Shown here piece after piece: positions 1-8,282 of a DNA stretch of 64,000 nt. Both the position numbers and the translations under genes were made by a program. The notes under the pieces are model-generated. The model made no database searches. It saw nothing but the letters and a program-made list of their open reading frames with translations, and was not told where the DNA came from. The first letter of the stretch is position 1. Each line of letters opens with the position of its first letter. Origin of the DNA: an uncultured Collinsella sp. Its GTDB lineage: Bacteria > Actinomycetota > Coriobacteriia > Coriobacteriales > Coriobacteriaceae. The stretch spans positions 12,175-76,174 of the forward strand of contig UQIW01000013.1 of the NCBI GenBank assembly GCA_900541235.1. The letters run 5' to 3'.

Positions 1-435
1 AATCCGCAGTTTGCCGAGGGCGCGACGCTGGCTCAAACGACTCAGATGTACATCAATGCCCTGGAGCACCCCAAGGTGTTCATGCTTGGGCATACGGGTC
101 GTTCGGGCGTGCCGTTCGATATCGATGAGGTGCTGCTGGCGGCCAAAGCCAAGCACAAGATCATTGAGATCAACAACCATAGTCTTGAGCACGGTGCCGA
201 CACTGAGCATTGGGTCGTATGCCGCAAGATTGCCGAGCGCTGCGCCGAGCTGGGCGTGGGTATTGGTGTGTCGACCGATGCCCACATTGGTATGGCCATT
301 GGCAAGCTCGAGCACGCCCGCAAGTTGCTCGACGAGATTCACTTCCCGCTGGACCTGATCGTGACGCGCGACCGCGAGACGCTGCTGCGCGAGATGGCGG
401 CAGCCGGCGTATGCGACCTGCGCAAGGGGATGTAA
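1..435 (+). CDS. PHP-domain phosphatase/hydrolase, 3' part only
   Basis: The frame is open from the first base of the window, so the N-terminus lies outside it; 144 residues are visible. The visible part resembles the C-terminal half of the YcdX-type PHP (polymerase and histidinol phosphatase) family: GHTGRSG, then EINNHSLEHG and STDAHIGMAIG, which carry the expected metal-ligand His and Asp residues. The family comprises trinuclear metal phosphoesterases acting in the cytoplasm; the substrate cannot be told from this fragment. The gene ends 20 bases before a strong bidirectional hairpin and converges on the rRNA methyltransferase. Confidence 0.75.
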   Translation, partial: NPQFAEGATLAQTTQMYINALEHPKVFMLGHTGRSGVPFDIDEVLLAAKAKHKIIEINNHSLEHGADTEHWVVCRKIAERCAELGVGIGVSTDAHIGMAIGKLEHARKLLDEIHFPLDLIVTRDRETLLREMAAAGVCDLRKGM

Positions 436-455
436 CGAGACTCATATGTCCAACG

Positions 456-487
456 AAAGGGGGCGGTCCAGACGGGCCGCCCCCTTT
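456..487. terminator. Bidirectional terminator between convergent genes
   Basis: GC-rich inverted repeat (AAAGGGGGCGG paired with CCGCCCCCTTT) flanked by A and T runs, centred between the PHP gene and the convergent methyltransferase gene. Confidence 0.8.
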
Positions 488-514
488 CCTGTCCCAAAAA
501 TCTACCGGGGTGGA

Positions 515-1963
515 TTAGCGGCGCTCGAGGACCGCGACGGTCTCGGTGTGGTCGGTATGAGGGAACATGTCGACCGGCGTGATCTTGAGCAGGCGATAGC
601 CACCGTCGAGGAGCTGGTGCAGGTCGCGCTCTTGGGTCACGGGGTTGCAGCTGATATAGGTGATGCGGCGCGGCTTAAGTGCGCAGGCGGCCTCGAGGAA
701 CTCGGGGGTAGAGCCGGCGCGCGGCGGGTCGATGGAAAGGACGTCGACGCGCTCGTTGTTATCTGCGGCATCTAGGATGTAGTCGGTGGCATCGTCGGCC
801 ATAAACCAAGCGCTGCGGGTGAGGCCGTTGAGCTCGGCATTGCGACGTGCGTCGGCAATGCCCGCCGGGTTGCGCTCCACGCCGAGCAGCATAATACCGA
901 CACCTCTGTCCTGGGCATCCTTCGCGGCGCACAGACCGATGGTGCCGCTGCCGCAGTACGCGTCCATAAGAATGTCACCCTGCTGCAGGTCCATGCCGTC
1001 AATCGCGAGCTGATAGAGCAGCTCGGTCTGCTGCGGATTGGTCTGATAGAACGCGGTAGGGGAGATATCGAATTCGCAACCGAGCAGCTGGTCGCGCATG
1101 CACTCGGCGCCATAAACGATACGAGTCTCCTCACCCAAGATGGCGTTACCGGGACGGCCATTGATATTTTGGGCAACGGTGACGATATGCGGATCGAGCG
1201 CCGCGACGGCCTCAAAGAACTCCTGCGCATGCGGTAAGTCACGCTGGGCGGTCACGAGCGTAACCATGACCTGGTCTGTACGCCAACCGCAGCGGACGAC
1301 GGCATAGCGAAGCAAACCAAGATGCTTGTCCTCATTAAAGGCGGGAATATGCAGCCGCTCAGCTTCGCGTGCGATGCCGTTGAGAATCTGACGGGCACCC
1401 GGCGCCTCGACAGGACATTCGGGCACGGCAACGATCTTGTGCGTGCCGCGCTCAAAGAAACCGCAGCGGACAGCGCCCTCCTTGCCGGGAGCAAAGGGAG
1501 TGGCAGCCTTATGACGAAAGCCACGCGGCGCAGGATATTTGCCCGGGTCGCCCAGGGTGACTCCCATACCGCGAATAGGATCTACAGCAATGCCTTCACG
1601 CTCACAAAGCGAAGCAAAAAGCTCCTCCATAGCAGCCTGCTTAGCTGCCAACTGCTTTTTATAAGGACGATTGAGCGCCGTGCACCCACCGCAAGATTTC
1701 ATGATCGAACAGGGAGACTTGGGGTCCACGGCCTTACGCGCAGACGAAACCCGATCTTTATGCGAGCGCTTGGAACGAGTCTGAGGCGCTTTATCCCCGC
1801 CTCGACGAGAGTCAGAACGCTTGGCCTTAGCCTTGCCCTTGGCCGACTTACCCTTCGCGTCCTGAGACGACTTGGATTTCTTAGAAGATTTTTTCTCCTC
1901 TGACCCCTCAGCCGCCTCGATCAAAGCACGACGAGCCTTACGCTCCGCACGAGATTCTGCCAT
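515..1963 (-). CDS. rlmD: 23S rRNA (uracil-C5)-methyltransferase, RlmD/TrmA family
   Basis: A 482-residue SAM-dependent RNA m5U methyltransferase. An [4Fe-4S]-type cysteine set is visible: C85, C91 and C94 (CSIMKSCGGC) and C183 (PECPVEA). The Rossmann motif DAYCGSGTIGL and the IDPPR motif are present, and ISCNPVT near residue 438 carries the catalytic cysteine. Family knowledge assigns methylation of a 23S rRNA uridine (U1939 for RlmD, U747 for RlmC); the exact site cannot be told from sequence alone. The first ~80 residues form a Lys/Ser-rich basic extension, longer than usual and probably RNA-binding. It is divergent from the amino-acid transporter operon. Confidence 0.85.
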   Translation of the reverse strand: MAESRAERKARRALIEAAEGSEEKKSSKKSKSSQDAKGKSAKGKAKAKRSDSRRGGDKAPQTRSKRSHKDRVSSARKAVDPKSPCSIMKSCGGCTALNRPYKKQLAAKQAAMEELFASLCEREGIAVDPIRGMGVTLGDPGKYPAPRGFRHKAATPFAPGKEGAVRCGFFERGTHKIVAVPECPVEAPGARQILNGIAREAERLHIPAFNEDKHLGLLRYAVVRCGWRTDQVMVTLVTAQRDLPHAQEFFEAVAALDPHIVTVAQNINGRPGNAILGEETRIVYGAECMRDQLLGCEFDISPTAFYQTNPQQTELLYQLAIDGMDLQQGDILMDAYCGSGTIGLCAAKDAQDRGVGIMLLGVERNPAGIADARRNAELNGLTRSAWFMADDATDYILDAADNNERVDVLSIDPPRAGSTPEFLEAACALKPRRITYISCNPVTQERDLHQLLDGGYRLLKITPVDMFPHTDHTETVAVLERR

Positions 1964-2069
1964 GAATTAACCCCACTATTAAATAAAAGAAAAGTCCGAA
2001 GCAATTGTACCGTGCATTCAACGTGCCCGTTTGGAGAGGAGGCTATTTAAGGTTTCGAGCACGTTGTCT

Positions 2070-2208
2070 CCCGGCTGAGTGGCGCCCGGCGCGGAGTTTA
2101 ATTTGTCGCGAGTTCCGCACGAACAGGAGGCCACTTAATGTGGCCTCCGTCGTGAGCAGGACTGTAGAGCAGCAAATTAAACTCCGCGCCGGGCGCCACT
2201 CAGCCGGG
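2070..2208. repeat. Long nested palindrome, copy 1 of the 69-bp-core family
   Basis: Two perfect 35-bp inverted arms (2070-2104 and 2174-2208) enclose exactly 69 bp. The interior holds the segment GAGTTCCGCACGA, an inner hairpin with loop CACTTAATGTG, and GAGCAGGACTGT. Copy 3 at 46561-46691 has the same interior layout and length but completely different arms. The element fills most of the 434-bp gap between rlmD and the transporter operon. No protein is encoded here. Confidence 0.85.
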
Positions 2209-2312
2209 TGCTCCAACCTAGTGCTCCATGCGTGCTTTTCGTCTTGCGCAGGACTGTAGAGCAGGAAACTTAATTACGCGCCGCTCCCCGCCCACGCCGG
2301 GCAACCTCTCCC

Positions 2313-2341
2313 TTGTACTTTATCAAGGTAGAGTGTATGAT
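2313..2341 (+). promoter_or_regulatory. Promoter of the amino-acid ABC operon
   Basis: TTGTAC at 2313-2318 and TATGAT at 2336-2341 are separated by 17 bp, a good sigma-70 spacing, and lie 56 bp before the start codon. Confidence 0.55.
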
Positions 2342-2359
2342 TCTGGACGTTACACGACT

Positions 2360-2379
2360 CACTTTACTTAACTAAAGTG
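2360..2379. promoter_or_regulatory. Palindromic operator candidate upstream of the amino-acid ABC operon
   Basis: CACTTTA and TAAAGTG form a perfect 7-bp inverted repeat around CTTAAC, just downstream of the predicted -10 box where a bound repressor would block transcription. A near-identical site lies upstream of ilvE at 33282-33298. Confidence 0.5.
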
Positions 2380-2397
2380 CCATCAAGGGGGAATACC

Positions 2398-3258
2398 ATG
2401 AACACCGATATGTCTCGTCGTCAGTTTGTTGGTCTAGCCGGCTCGCTCGCCACGGTGCTGGGCCTTGGTCTTGTCGGTTGCGGCGGTGGTGCCGGCAAGG
2501 GCTCTGCTGCCGGTTCTGCCGCAGCCAAGGATGTGAAGGGTGCTGCGGAGTCCAAGAAGCTCGTGGTGGGCTTTGATAAGTCCTATCCTCCGTACGGCTT
2601 TGTGGGCGACGATGGCGAGTACACCGGCTTTGATCTCGATCTGGCCAAGGCTGTTGCCGATAAGCAGGGCTGGGAGGTCAAATACGAGGCCATCGACTGG
2701 GACGCCAAGGATACGCTGCTTAACTCGGGCGCCATCAACTGCATCTGGAACGGCTTTACCATGGAGGGCCGTGAGGACGACTACACGTTCTCCGAGCCGT
2801 ACATGCTCAACGAGCAGGTGCTGGTGGTCAAGAAGGATGCGGGCATCAAGGGCTGGGACGATCTTGCCGGCAAGACCGTGATTACCCAGACCGATTCCGC
2901 TGCGCAGGATGTACTCGAGGGTGACCAGAAGGATTTGGCGGCGCCGTTTGCCACGCTCGACACGATCGGCGAGTACAACACGGCCTTTATGCAGCTCGAG
3001 AGCGGCGCGGTCGATGCCGTGGCGTGCGATCTTTCGATTGCCCAGTATCAGCTTGCCGCCAAGCCCGATGCCTATACGCAGCTTGATGAGCCGCTGTCCA
3101 GCGAGCACTACGCCGTTGGCTTTAAGAAGGGCGACACCAAGTCGGCCGATGCTGTAGCCGAGTCGCTCAAGGCACTCTACGATGACGGTACGGTTAAGGA
3201 TCTCTGCGACAAGTATTCAAGCTATGGTCTATCTTTCGATAATTGGGTGCTCAAGTAA
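2398..3258 (+). CDS. Amino-acid ABC transporter substrate-binding lipoprotein
   Basis: A 286-residue extracytoplasmic solute-binding protein of family 3 (polar/other amino acids). It begins MNTDMSRRQFVG, a twin-arginine-like SRR stretch, then a hydrophobic segment and lipobox LVGC, so it is predicted to be a lipid-anchored exported protein. The body shows the family features VVGFDKSYPPYGFVGDDG and GFDLDLAKAVA. ATG 2398 was chosen over an upstream GTG because AAGGGGGA lies at proper distance. Its stop overlaps the permease start by one base (TAATG), giving translational coupling. The ligand is uncertain. Confidence 0.88.
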   Translation: MNTDMSRRQFVGLAGSLATVLGLGLVGCGGGAGKGSAAGSAAAKDVKGAAESKKLVVGFDKSYPPYGFVGDDGEYTGFDLDLAKAVADKQGWEVKYEAIDWDAKDTLLNSGAINCIWNGFTMEGREDDYTFSEPYMLNEQVLVVKKDAGIKGWDDLAGKTVITQTDSAAQDVLEGDQKDLAAPFATLDTIGEYNTAFMQLESGAVDAVACDLSIAQYQLAAKPDAYTQLDEPLSSEHYAVGFKKGDTKSADAVAESLKALYDDGTVKDLCDKYSSYGLSFDNWVLK

Positions 3259-3911
3259 TGTCTATTCAGGTCATGATGCAGATGCTCGGCCAGGGTTTCT
3301 TGGTCAGTTTGCAGTTGTTTGTGCTGACGCTGTTGGGGTCGATTCCGCTGGGAATCCCCGTGGCGTTCATGCGCATGAGCAAAATTGCGCCGCTTCGCTG
3401 GATCGCGCGTATCTATATTTCGGTGATGCGTGGCACGCCGCTCATGCTACAGATGTTCGCCATCTACTTTGCTCCGTACTACGTGTTCGGCATCTCGCTC
3501 ACGCCCGATTCCAAATGGACGGCATGCGTCGTGGCGTTCATCATCAACTACGCCGGCTACTTTGCCGAGATCTATCGCTCGGGTTTGCAGTCCATTCCGC
3601 GTGGTCAATACGAGGCAGCCGAGGTGCTGGGCTATTCGCGCATGCAGACGTTTCTGTATATCGTGATGCCGCAGGTCGCCAAGCGTATTCTGCCGGCGAT
3701 GGGCAACGAGATCATCACGCTGGTCAAGGACACGTCGCTGGCGTTTGCCATTGGCGTGGGCGAGATGTTCTCGACCGCCAAGGCCCTGGTTGCCTCGCAG
3801 GTGAGCATGGTACCGTTTGCGATTGCGGCGCTGATCTACTGGGTTTTCAACTTTGTGGTCGAGATGCTGCTGGGCGCTGCCGAGAAAAAATTGGATTACT
3901 ACCATGATTAA
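3258..3911 (+). CDS. Amino-acid ABC transporter permease (HisM/GlnP type)
   Basis: A 217-residue inner-membrane permease of the His/Glu/Gln/Arg family with about five hydrophobic segments. The EAA-type cytoplasmic loop that docks the ATPase is visible as QYEAAEVLGYSRMQTF. The start ATG overlaps the stop of the binding protein. Its own 3' end overlaps the ATPase gene by eight bases, so the three genes form one tightly coupled operon. Confidence 0.88.
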   Translation: MSIQVMMQMLGQGFLVSLQLFVLTLLGSIPLGIPVAFMRMSKIAPLRWIARIYISVMRGTPLMLQMFAIYFAPYYVFGISLTPDSKWTACVVAFIINYAGYFAEIYRSGLQSIPRGQYEAAEVLGYSRMQTFLYIVMPQVAKRILPAMGNEIITLVKDTSLAFAIGVGEMFSTAKALVASQVSMVPFAIAALIYWVFNFVVEMLLGAAEKKLDYYHD

Positions 3912-4668
3912 TTCGGTAATGAATATAACGAGCGCGCGCAAGGCGTTTGGCGGCAATGAGGTGCTCAAGGATATTTCACTCGAGGTCAAGTGCGGCGAGG
4001 TCGTGGCGATTATCGGACCTTCAGGCGGCGGTAAGTCCACGCTGCTGCGCTGCGCCACGCTGCTCGAGACGCTCGACGGCGGCTCACTTTCGTTTGGCGA
4101 CCTTGCGGTTGCGACGGATGCGGGATCGGGTGCGATATATGCGAAGGGAGATGTTCCCAAGCAAGCGCGTTCGCGTTTTGGTCTGGTGTTCCAGAACTAT
4201 AATCTGTTCCCGCATTATACCGTGATGAAAAACATCACCGATGCGCCGATTCGCGTGCTTAAGCGTCCGCGCGAGCAGGCGGAAGCCCGCGCTCACGAGC
4301 TGATTGCGCAAATGGGGCTGACGGGCAACGAGAACAAGGTTCCGTGTGAGCTTTCGGGCGGTCAGCAGCAGCGCGTGAGTATTGCCCGCGCCCTGGCGCT
4401 CGACCCGGAAATCTTGTTCTTTGACGAGCCGACTTCGGCGCTCGATCCCGAGCTGACGGCCGAGGTGCTGCGTGTCATTAAAGACCTTGCTGCGCAGAAT
4501 ATGACGATGGTGATTGTGACGCACGCGATGCAGTTTGCCCGCGACGTTGCCGACCGCGTGGTCTTTATGGACGGCGGTCGTATTGTCGAGGAGGGGCCTG
4601 CCGAGCAGGTTATCGACCATCCGCGCGAGCAGCGTACCCGTGAGTTCTTGAGCCGTATCGAGGGATAG
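3904..4668 (+). CDS. Amino-acid ABC transporter ATP-binding protein (GlnQ type)
   Basis: A 254-residue ABC ATPase that powers the preceding permease. All motifs are intact: Walker A GPSGGGKS, Q-loop FQNYNLFPH, signature LSGGQQQR, Walker B ILFFDEP with catalytic Glu, D-loop SALD and switch His in VTHAM. A slightly long insert (residues ~63-83, around DAGSGAIYAKGDVPK) between Walker A and the Q-loop is a minor variation. ATG 3904 lies inside the permease 3' end. The operon ends with a strong terminator at 4702-4737. Confidence 0.9.
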   Translation: MINSVMNITSARKAFGGNEVLKDISLEVKCGEVVAIIGPSGGGKSTLLRCATLLETLDGGSLSFGDLAVATDAGSGAIYAKGDVPKQARSRFGLVFQNYNLFPHYTVMKNITDAPIRVLKRPREQAEARAHELIAQMGLTGNENKVPCELSGGQQQRVSIARALALDPEILFFDEPTSALDPELTAEVLRVIKDLAAQNMTMVIVTHAMQFARDVADRVVFMDGGRIVEEGPAEQVIDHPREQRTREFLSRIEG

Positions 4669-4701
4669 GCTCAGCTATTTATTCAACTGTTTATTGAGGC
4701 G

Positions 4702-4737
4702 AAACCGCCGCAGGTCTTATGATCTGCGGCGGTTTTT
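4702..4737 (+). terminator. Rho-independent terminator of the ABC operon
   Basis: AAACCGCCGCAG pairs with CTGCGGCGGTTT and is followed by a T run. Confidence 0.85.
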
Positions 4738-4973
4738 GCATCCGCGGGGTTCAATAATCGCCTCGCAAGCTCGCATCCTCCTCTCGCCGCCTGTATTCAT
4801 ACGTGCGCCGAAAGGTGTGCATGGACAGGCGACTGCAAGGGTAGGGTGGTGGCATAGGACATTTGGAGGGTGAGTCGGCTCGGCTGCCGACCATGCTGCT
4901 CCCGGGACGGCATCGACCGCGAACTCTCCCCGTTGGCGTCGCGCATCGCGCGCGACCCTGCAAGGAGGTCATC

Positions 4974-7049
4974 ATGGGTGCTCCCAAGACCGGCAACGTA
5001 AGGAACGTGGTGCTCGTAGGCCAAGGCGGGGTGGGCAAGACTTCACTTGCCGAGGCCATGCTCCACCTTTCTGGTAAGACCGCTCGCCTGGGCGGCCACG
5101 ACGGCACCAAGCCCACGCTCGACTATGACCCCGAAGAGGTCAAGCGCTCATTCTCCATCTCGACGACCATCGCACCGATCGACTGGAAGGGCGCCCGCAT
5201 CAACGTGCTCGATGCCCCGTGCTATCCCGATTTTATCGGCGATGCCTTTGCCGCGATGAGCGTCTGCGAGACGGCGCTGTTTGTGGTCGACGCCGAGGCC
5301 GGCCCGCAGCCGACGACGGTTAAGCTTTGGTACGCCGCCGAGGACCTGCGCCTAGCGCGCGCGGTGTTCGTAAACCGCCTGTCGCGCCCCGAGGCCAGCT
5401 TTGCGACCACGATGGACCTGCTGCAGGAGCGCTTTGGTACACGCTTGGGCGCCGTGACCCTCCCCTGGGGCGAGGGCGAGGACTTTAACGGCATCATCGA
5501 CCTGGTGCGTATGAAGGCGCGTCACTGCAACGGCACCGAGGCCGTTGAGTCGGAGATCCCCGAGGAGTATCGTGCCCAGGCCGAGGAAGCCCATGACCAT
5601 CTGTGCGAGCTGGTGGCCGAGGCTGACGATGAGCTGATGATGAAGTACCTGGAAGGCGAGGAGACGCTGACGCAGGAGGAGCTCGAAGGCCTGCTGTCGA
5701 AAGCGATCGCCGAGCGCATCTTTGTGCCGGTCTTTGCGGGCGATTGCATTAAGGAGCAGGGCGTCAACTCGCTGATGGACGACATTGCCACGTACTTCCC
5801 GGCGCCGACTGACTACGGCGAGATGCCGCTCATCGACGGCGACTCGCTCAAGATCTCGAGTGACGATGACCGTCCGGTGGCATTTGTGTTTAAGACGCTG
5901 GCCGACCCACAGCAGGGCCGCATCAGCTTTATCAAGGTACTGACGGGTACGCTTGAGCCGGGCCTTGAGCTGATCAATGCCCGCACGCGCAAGAGCGACC
6001 GTCTGGCTCACCTGTATGTGATGTGCGGCCGCGACATGACCGAGGTCGGCCACGCCTATGCCGGCGACATCATCGTGGCGCCCAAGCTGGCGGCCGAGAC
6101 GGGCGATACGCTCTCGATTACCGGCAAGGTCGAGGCGGCGGCGTTTAAGTTCCCCAACTCGCAGTACCGCATCGCCATTGAGGCCGAGAATCGTGGCGAC
6201 GAGGAGAAGCTCTACACGTTTATCGAGAAGGCCTGCAAGGCCGATCCGACCATGAGCATCGACCGCGACGAGGAGACCGGGCAGACCATCATCTCGGCGG
6301 TGGGCGAGGCGCAGGTTTCGGTGCTGCTCAACCGTTTGGAGGATCGCACCAAGGTCGTGGCCAAGAGCGTGCCGATCCGTATTCCGTATCGTGAGACCAT
6401 TCGCCGCACGGCAAGTGCCCAGGGCCGCCACAAGAAGCAGACAGGCGGTGCCGGTCAGTATGGCGACTGCTGGCTGCGCGTTGAGCCGCTCATTGGGCCC
6501 GACGGCACGAGCGACGGCTATGAGTTTGTGGACGAGGTCGTGGGCGGCCGCATTCCGCGCTCGCTGATCCCCGCCGTGGACAAGGGCGTCCAGGAGACCA
6601 TGAAGGACGGCATCATTGCCGGCTACCCGCTTACGGGCATTCGCGTGGCTGTGTACGACGGTTCGTATCACAGCGTCGACTCCAACGAGATGGCGTTCCG
6701 CGCGGCGGCTCGCATCGGCCTGCGCAAGGCATGCGCCGACGCCGACCCGGTGGTGCTGGAGCCCATCGAGGAAATCACGGTGACTATCCCCGAGAGCTAC
6801 GCCGGCGCCGTGATGGGCGACATCTCGGCCTCGCGCGGTCGCGTGACGGGTATGGAGACCGATGAGCGCGGCGATACCGTGGTCATTGCCCAGGCGCCGT
6901 TGGCCGAGCTGACGGATTATTCGACGCGTCTGCGCTCTATCACGCGCGGCACGGGCGACTTTACCATGAAGCCCGCCGGCTATGAGCAGGTGCCTTATGA
7001 CGTTCAGGCCAAGCTGGTCGAGCGCTATGAGGAGGGCCGTGCCAAGTAA
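4974..7049 (+). CDS. Elongation factor G-like GTPase (EF-G2 paralogue)
   Basis: A 691-residue translational GTPase-like protein with the EF-G domain order. ATG 4974 follows AAGGAGG; the long upstream open frame lacks such support. The P-loop GQGGVGKTS (residues 16-23) is intact, but switch II reads DAPCYPDF where canonical EF-G has DTPGHVDF, and the base-specificity motif reads NRLSRPEA instead of NKxD. Tyr at the His position is known in the EF-G2 group; the lost glycine and Asp are further departures. A role in ordinary translocation is therefore doubtful; ribosome binding or stress regulation are possibilities. It stands alone, ending at the hairpin at 7085. Confidence 0.8.
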   Translation: MGAPKTGNVRNVVLVGQGGVGKTSLAEAMLHLSGKTARLGGHDGTKPTLDYDPEEVKRSFSISTTIAPIDWKGARINVLDAPCYPDFIGDAFAAMSVCETALFVVDAEAGPQPTTVKLWYAAEDLRLARAVFVNRLSRPEASFATTMDLLQERFGTRLGAVTLPWGEGEDFNGIIDLVRMKARHCNGTEAVESEIPEEYRAQAEEAHDHLCELVAEADDELMMKYLEGEETLTQEELEGLLSKAIAERIFVPVFAGDCIKEQGVNSLMDDIATYFPAPTDYGEMPLIDGDSLKISSDDDRPVAFVFKTLADPQQGRISFIKVLTGTLEPGLELINARTRKSDRLAHLYVMCGRDMTEVGHAYAGDIIVAPKLAAETGDTLSITGKVEAAAFKFPNSQYRIAIEAENRGDEEKLYTFIEKACKADPTMSIDRDEETGQTIISAVGEAQVSVLLNRLEDRTKVVAKSVPIRIPYRETIRRTASAQGRHKKQTGGAGQYGDCWLRVEPLIGPDGTSDGYEFVDEVVGGRIPRSLIPAVDKGVQETMKDGIIAGYPLTGIRVAVYDGSYHSVDSNEMAFRAAARIGLRKACADADPVVLEPIEEITVTIPESYAGAVMGDISASRGRVTGMETDERGDTVVIAQAPLAELTDYSTRLRSITRGTGDFTMKPAGYEQVPYDVQAKLVERYEEGRAK

Positions 7050-7084
7050 CGTGTGGTTTTGCCTGCAATGTAGGTGCTGACGAA

Positions 7085-7117
7085 AAGGCCGTCCTGGGTA
7101 ACCGGGGCGGCCTTATT
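7085..7117 (+). terminator. Terminator after the EF-G-like gene
   Basis: AAGGCCGTCC pairs with GGGGCGGCCTT (one mismatch) followed by ATTT. Confidence 0.6.
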
Positions 7118-7148
7118 TGATCCCCTGGGGACGGAGGAAAACGGATCA
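7118..7148. repeat. Short hairpin repeat, GGGGAC-loop family (arms TGATCC/GGATCA)
   Basis: Inverted arms TGATCC and GGATCA enclose CCTGGGGACGGAGG plus AAAAC. The GGGGAC loop motif recurs in nine other hairpins of this window with different arms. It directly follows the EF-G gene terminator. Confidence 0.55.
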
Positions 7149-7179
7149 TGTTTTTGGGTTACGGGCGGCGCGGTCGGCA

Positions 7180-8163
7180 CTAGTCTCCGGATGCCTGGTT
7201 GCGGCCGGTGGCGTAATCGATCTGCACGTGCGGCTGCAGGTTGTAGCAGTACACGTGGAAGCACAGGGTCTTGCCGTGGTCCTCGATCGATTGTGCTTCC
7301 AGACGTACGCCACGACAGACGAGTTCCTCTTCGTTGTACATGGGCGTGACGCGGTAGAGCACATGGTTACCCGTATCGCGAATATAGTTGAGAATCTGCT
7401 CTTCAAACGGTAGCATGCCCGTCTCGTTGAGATAGCGCGTGCCGGTGAGGAGATTTTTGCGGTTGGCGTTTTCGCCGCAGAGCGACCAGGCGATGAGGTG
7501 GCAGCGGTTGTAGAGGCTCTGGCCTGGAATAAAGTCGTAGCGCTGCTGATGCCAACCGGCAGGGTGGATGCGCGAGATATCGCCGCGCTTGCCCTGGCCG
7601 AGCGATTCGGGGCCAACGCAGGCGAGTGCCTTGCGGGTGCGGCCCAGGCTATCGAGCTTGGAGAATTTCTTAAAGCAGCCCTCTTCGGTGGCGCGATCGT
7701 ATTCATCGAGCGTGAACGACGGCATGCCCAACGGGTGCGTGCTGTCGGCGCGAAGGGCAACGTAGGGGTTGCCGGCGTAGTCGGGAATGCTGCTGAGATA
7801 AACACCGCGGGCGCGGTTGAGGTCAGGGTTTTCGACTTCGTTGATGGGGGTGGCGGCGCTTTCCGCGGAGGCAGCGTCACCGGCGTCGGTTGCGACGGAT
7901 TCAGAGCCATCGCCAGAGTCTTGGCTATTTTGAGAGTCCGGGGAGCTCGCTGTTCCCGATTCGAGCCGGGCGACCAAGTCCGCCTCGTCGTCGGTGCGGC
8001 TGGGACTCTCGTTTTGCTTCTCGGCCAGAGCTGCCGCCTGCTCATCGCTTTGCGGCGACAACAACTTGGGCGCTCCGTCGAGCGACCCTGTGAACAGCGC
8101 AAACCCCAGCACCATGGCAGTGCCGATGGAAAGTGCTTGCTTGTAGGCGGACTTGCGCGACAT
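7180..8163 (-). CDS. Secreted DNA/RNA non-specific endonuclease
   Basis: A 327-residue protein. Residues ~8-28 form a signal peptide or membrane anchor, residues ~38-110 a low-complexity Ser/Asp/Ala-rich linker, and the C-terminal ~210 residues a beta-beta-alpha-metal nuclease domain of the EndA/NucA group. The catalytic motif appears as YNRCHLIAW (His222) followed by NLLTGTRYLNETGM, matching the DRGHLI...N..N.GTxxxN pattern of the family with Cys in place of Gly. It is likely extracellular or wall-associated and degrades nucleic acids; a role in DNA uptake is possible but no competence genes are nearby. ATG 8163 follows AGGAG. Confidence 0.8.
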   Translation of the reverse strand: MSRKSAYKQALSIGTAMVLGFALFTGSLDGAPKLLSPQSDEQAAALAEKQNESPSRTDDEADLVARLESGTASSPDSQNSQDSGDGSESVATDAGDAASAESAATPINEVENPDLNRARGVYLSSIPDYAGNPYVALRADSTHPLGMPSFTLDEYDRATEEGCFKKFSKLDSLGRTRKALACVGPESLGQGKRGDISRIHPAGWHQQRYDFIPGQSLYNRCHLIAWSLCGENANRKNLLTGTRYLNETGMLPFEEQILNYIRDTGNHVLYRVTPMYNEEELVCRGVRLEAQSIEDHGKTLCFHVYCYNLQPHVQIDYATGRNQASGD

Positions 8164-8282
8164 TGAGGCTCCTGGATGGACGGTTGGGAATCTACCAGTC
8201 TAGCAGGAGCCGGCAAGGGCCGTTCTGTCGAACAAATACTTAAGATTTGAGACAAACGCTACTGATTCATTTGTCCCGCGGT

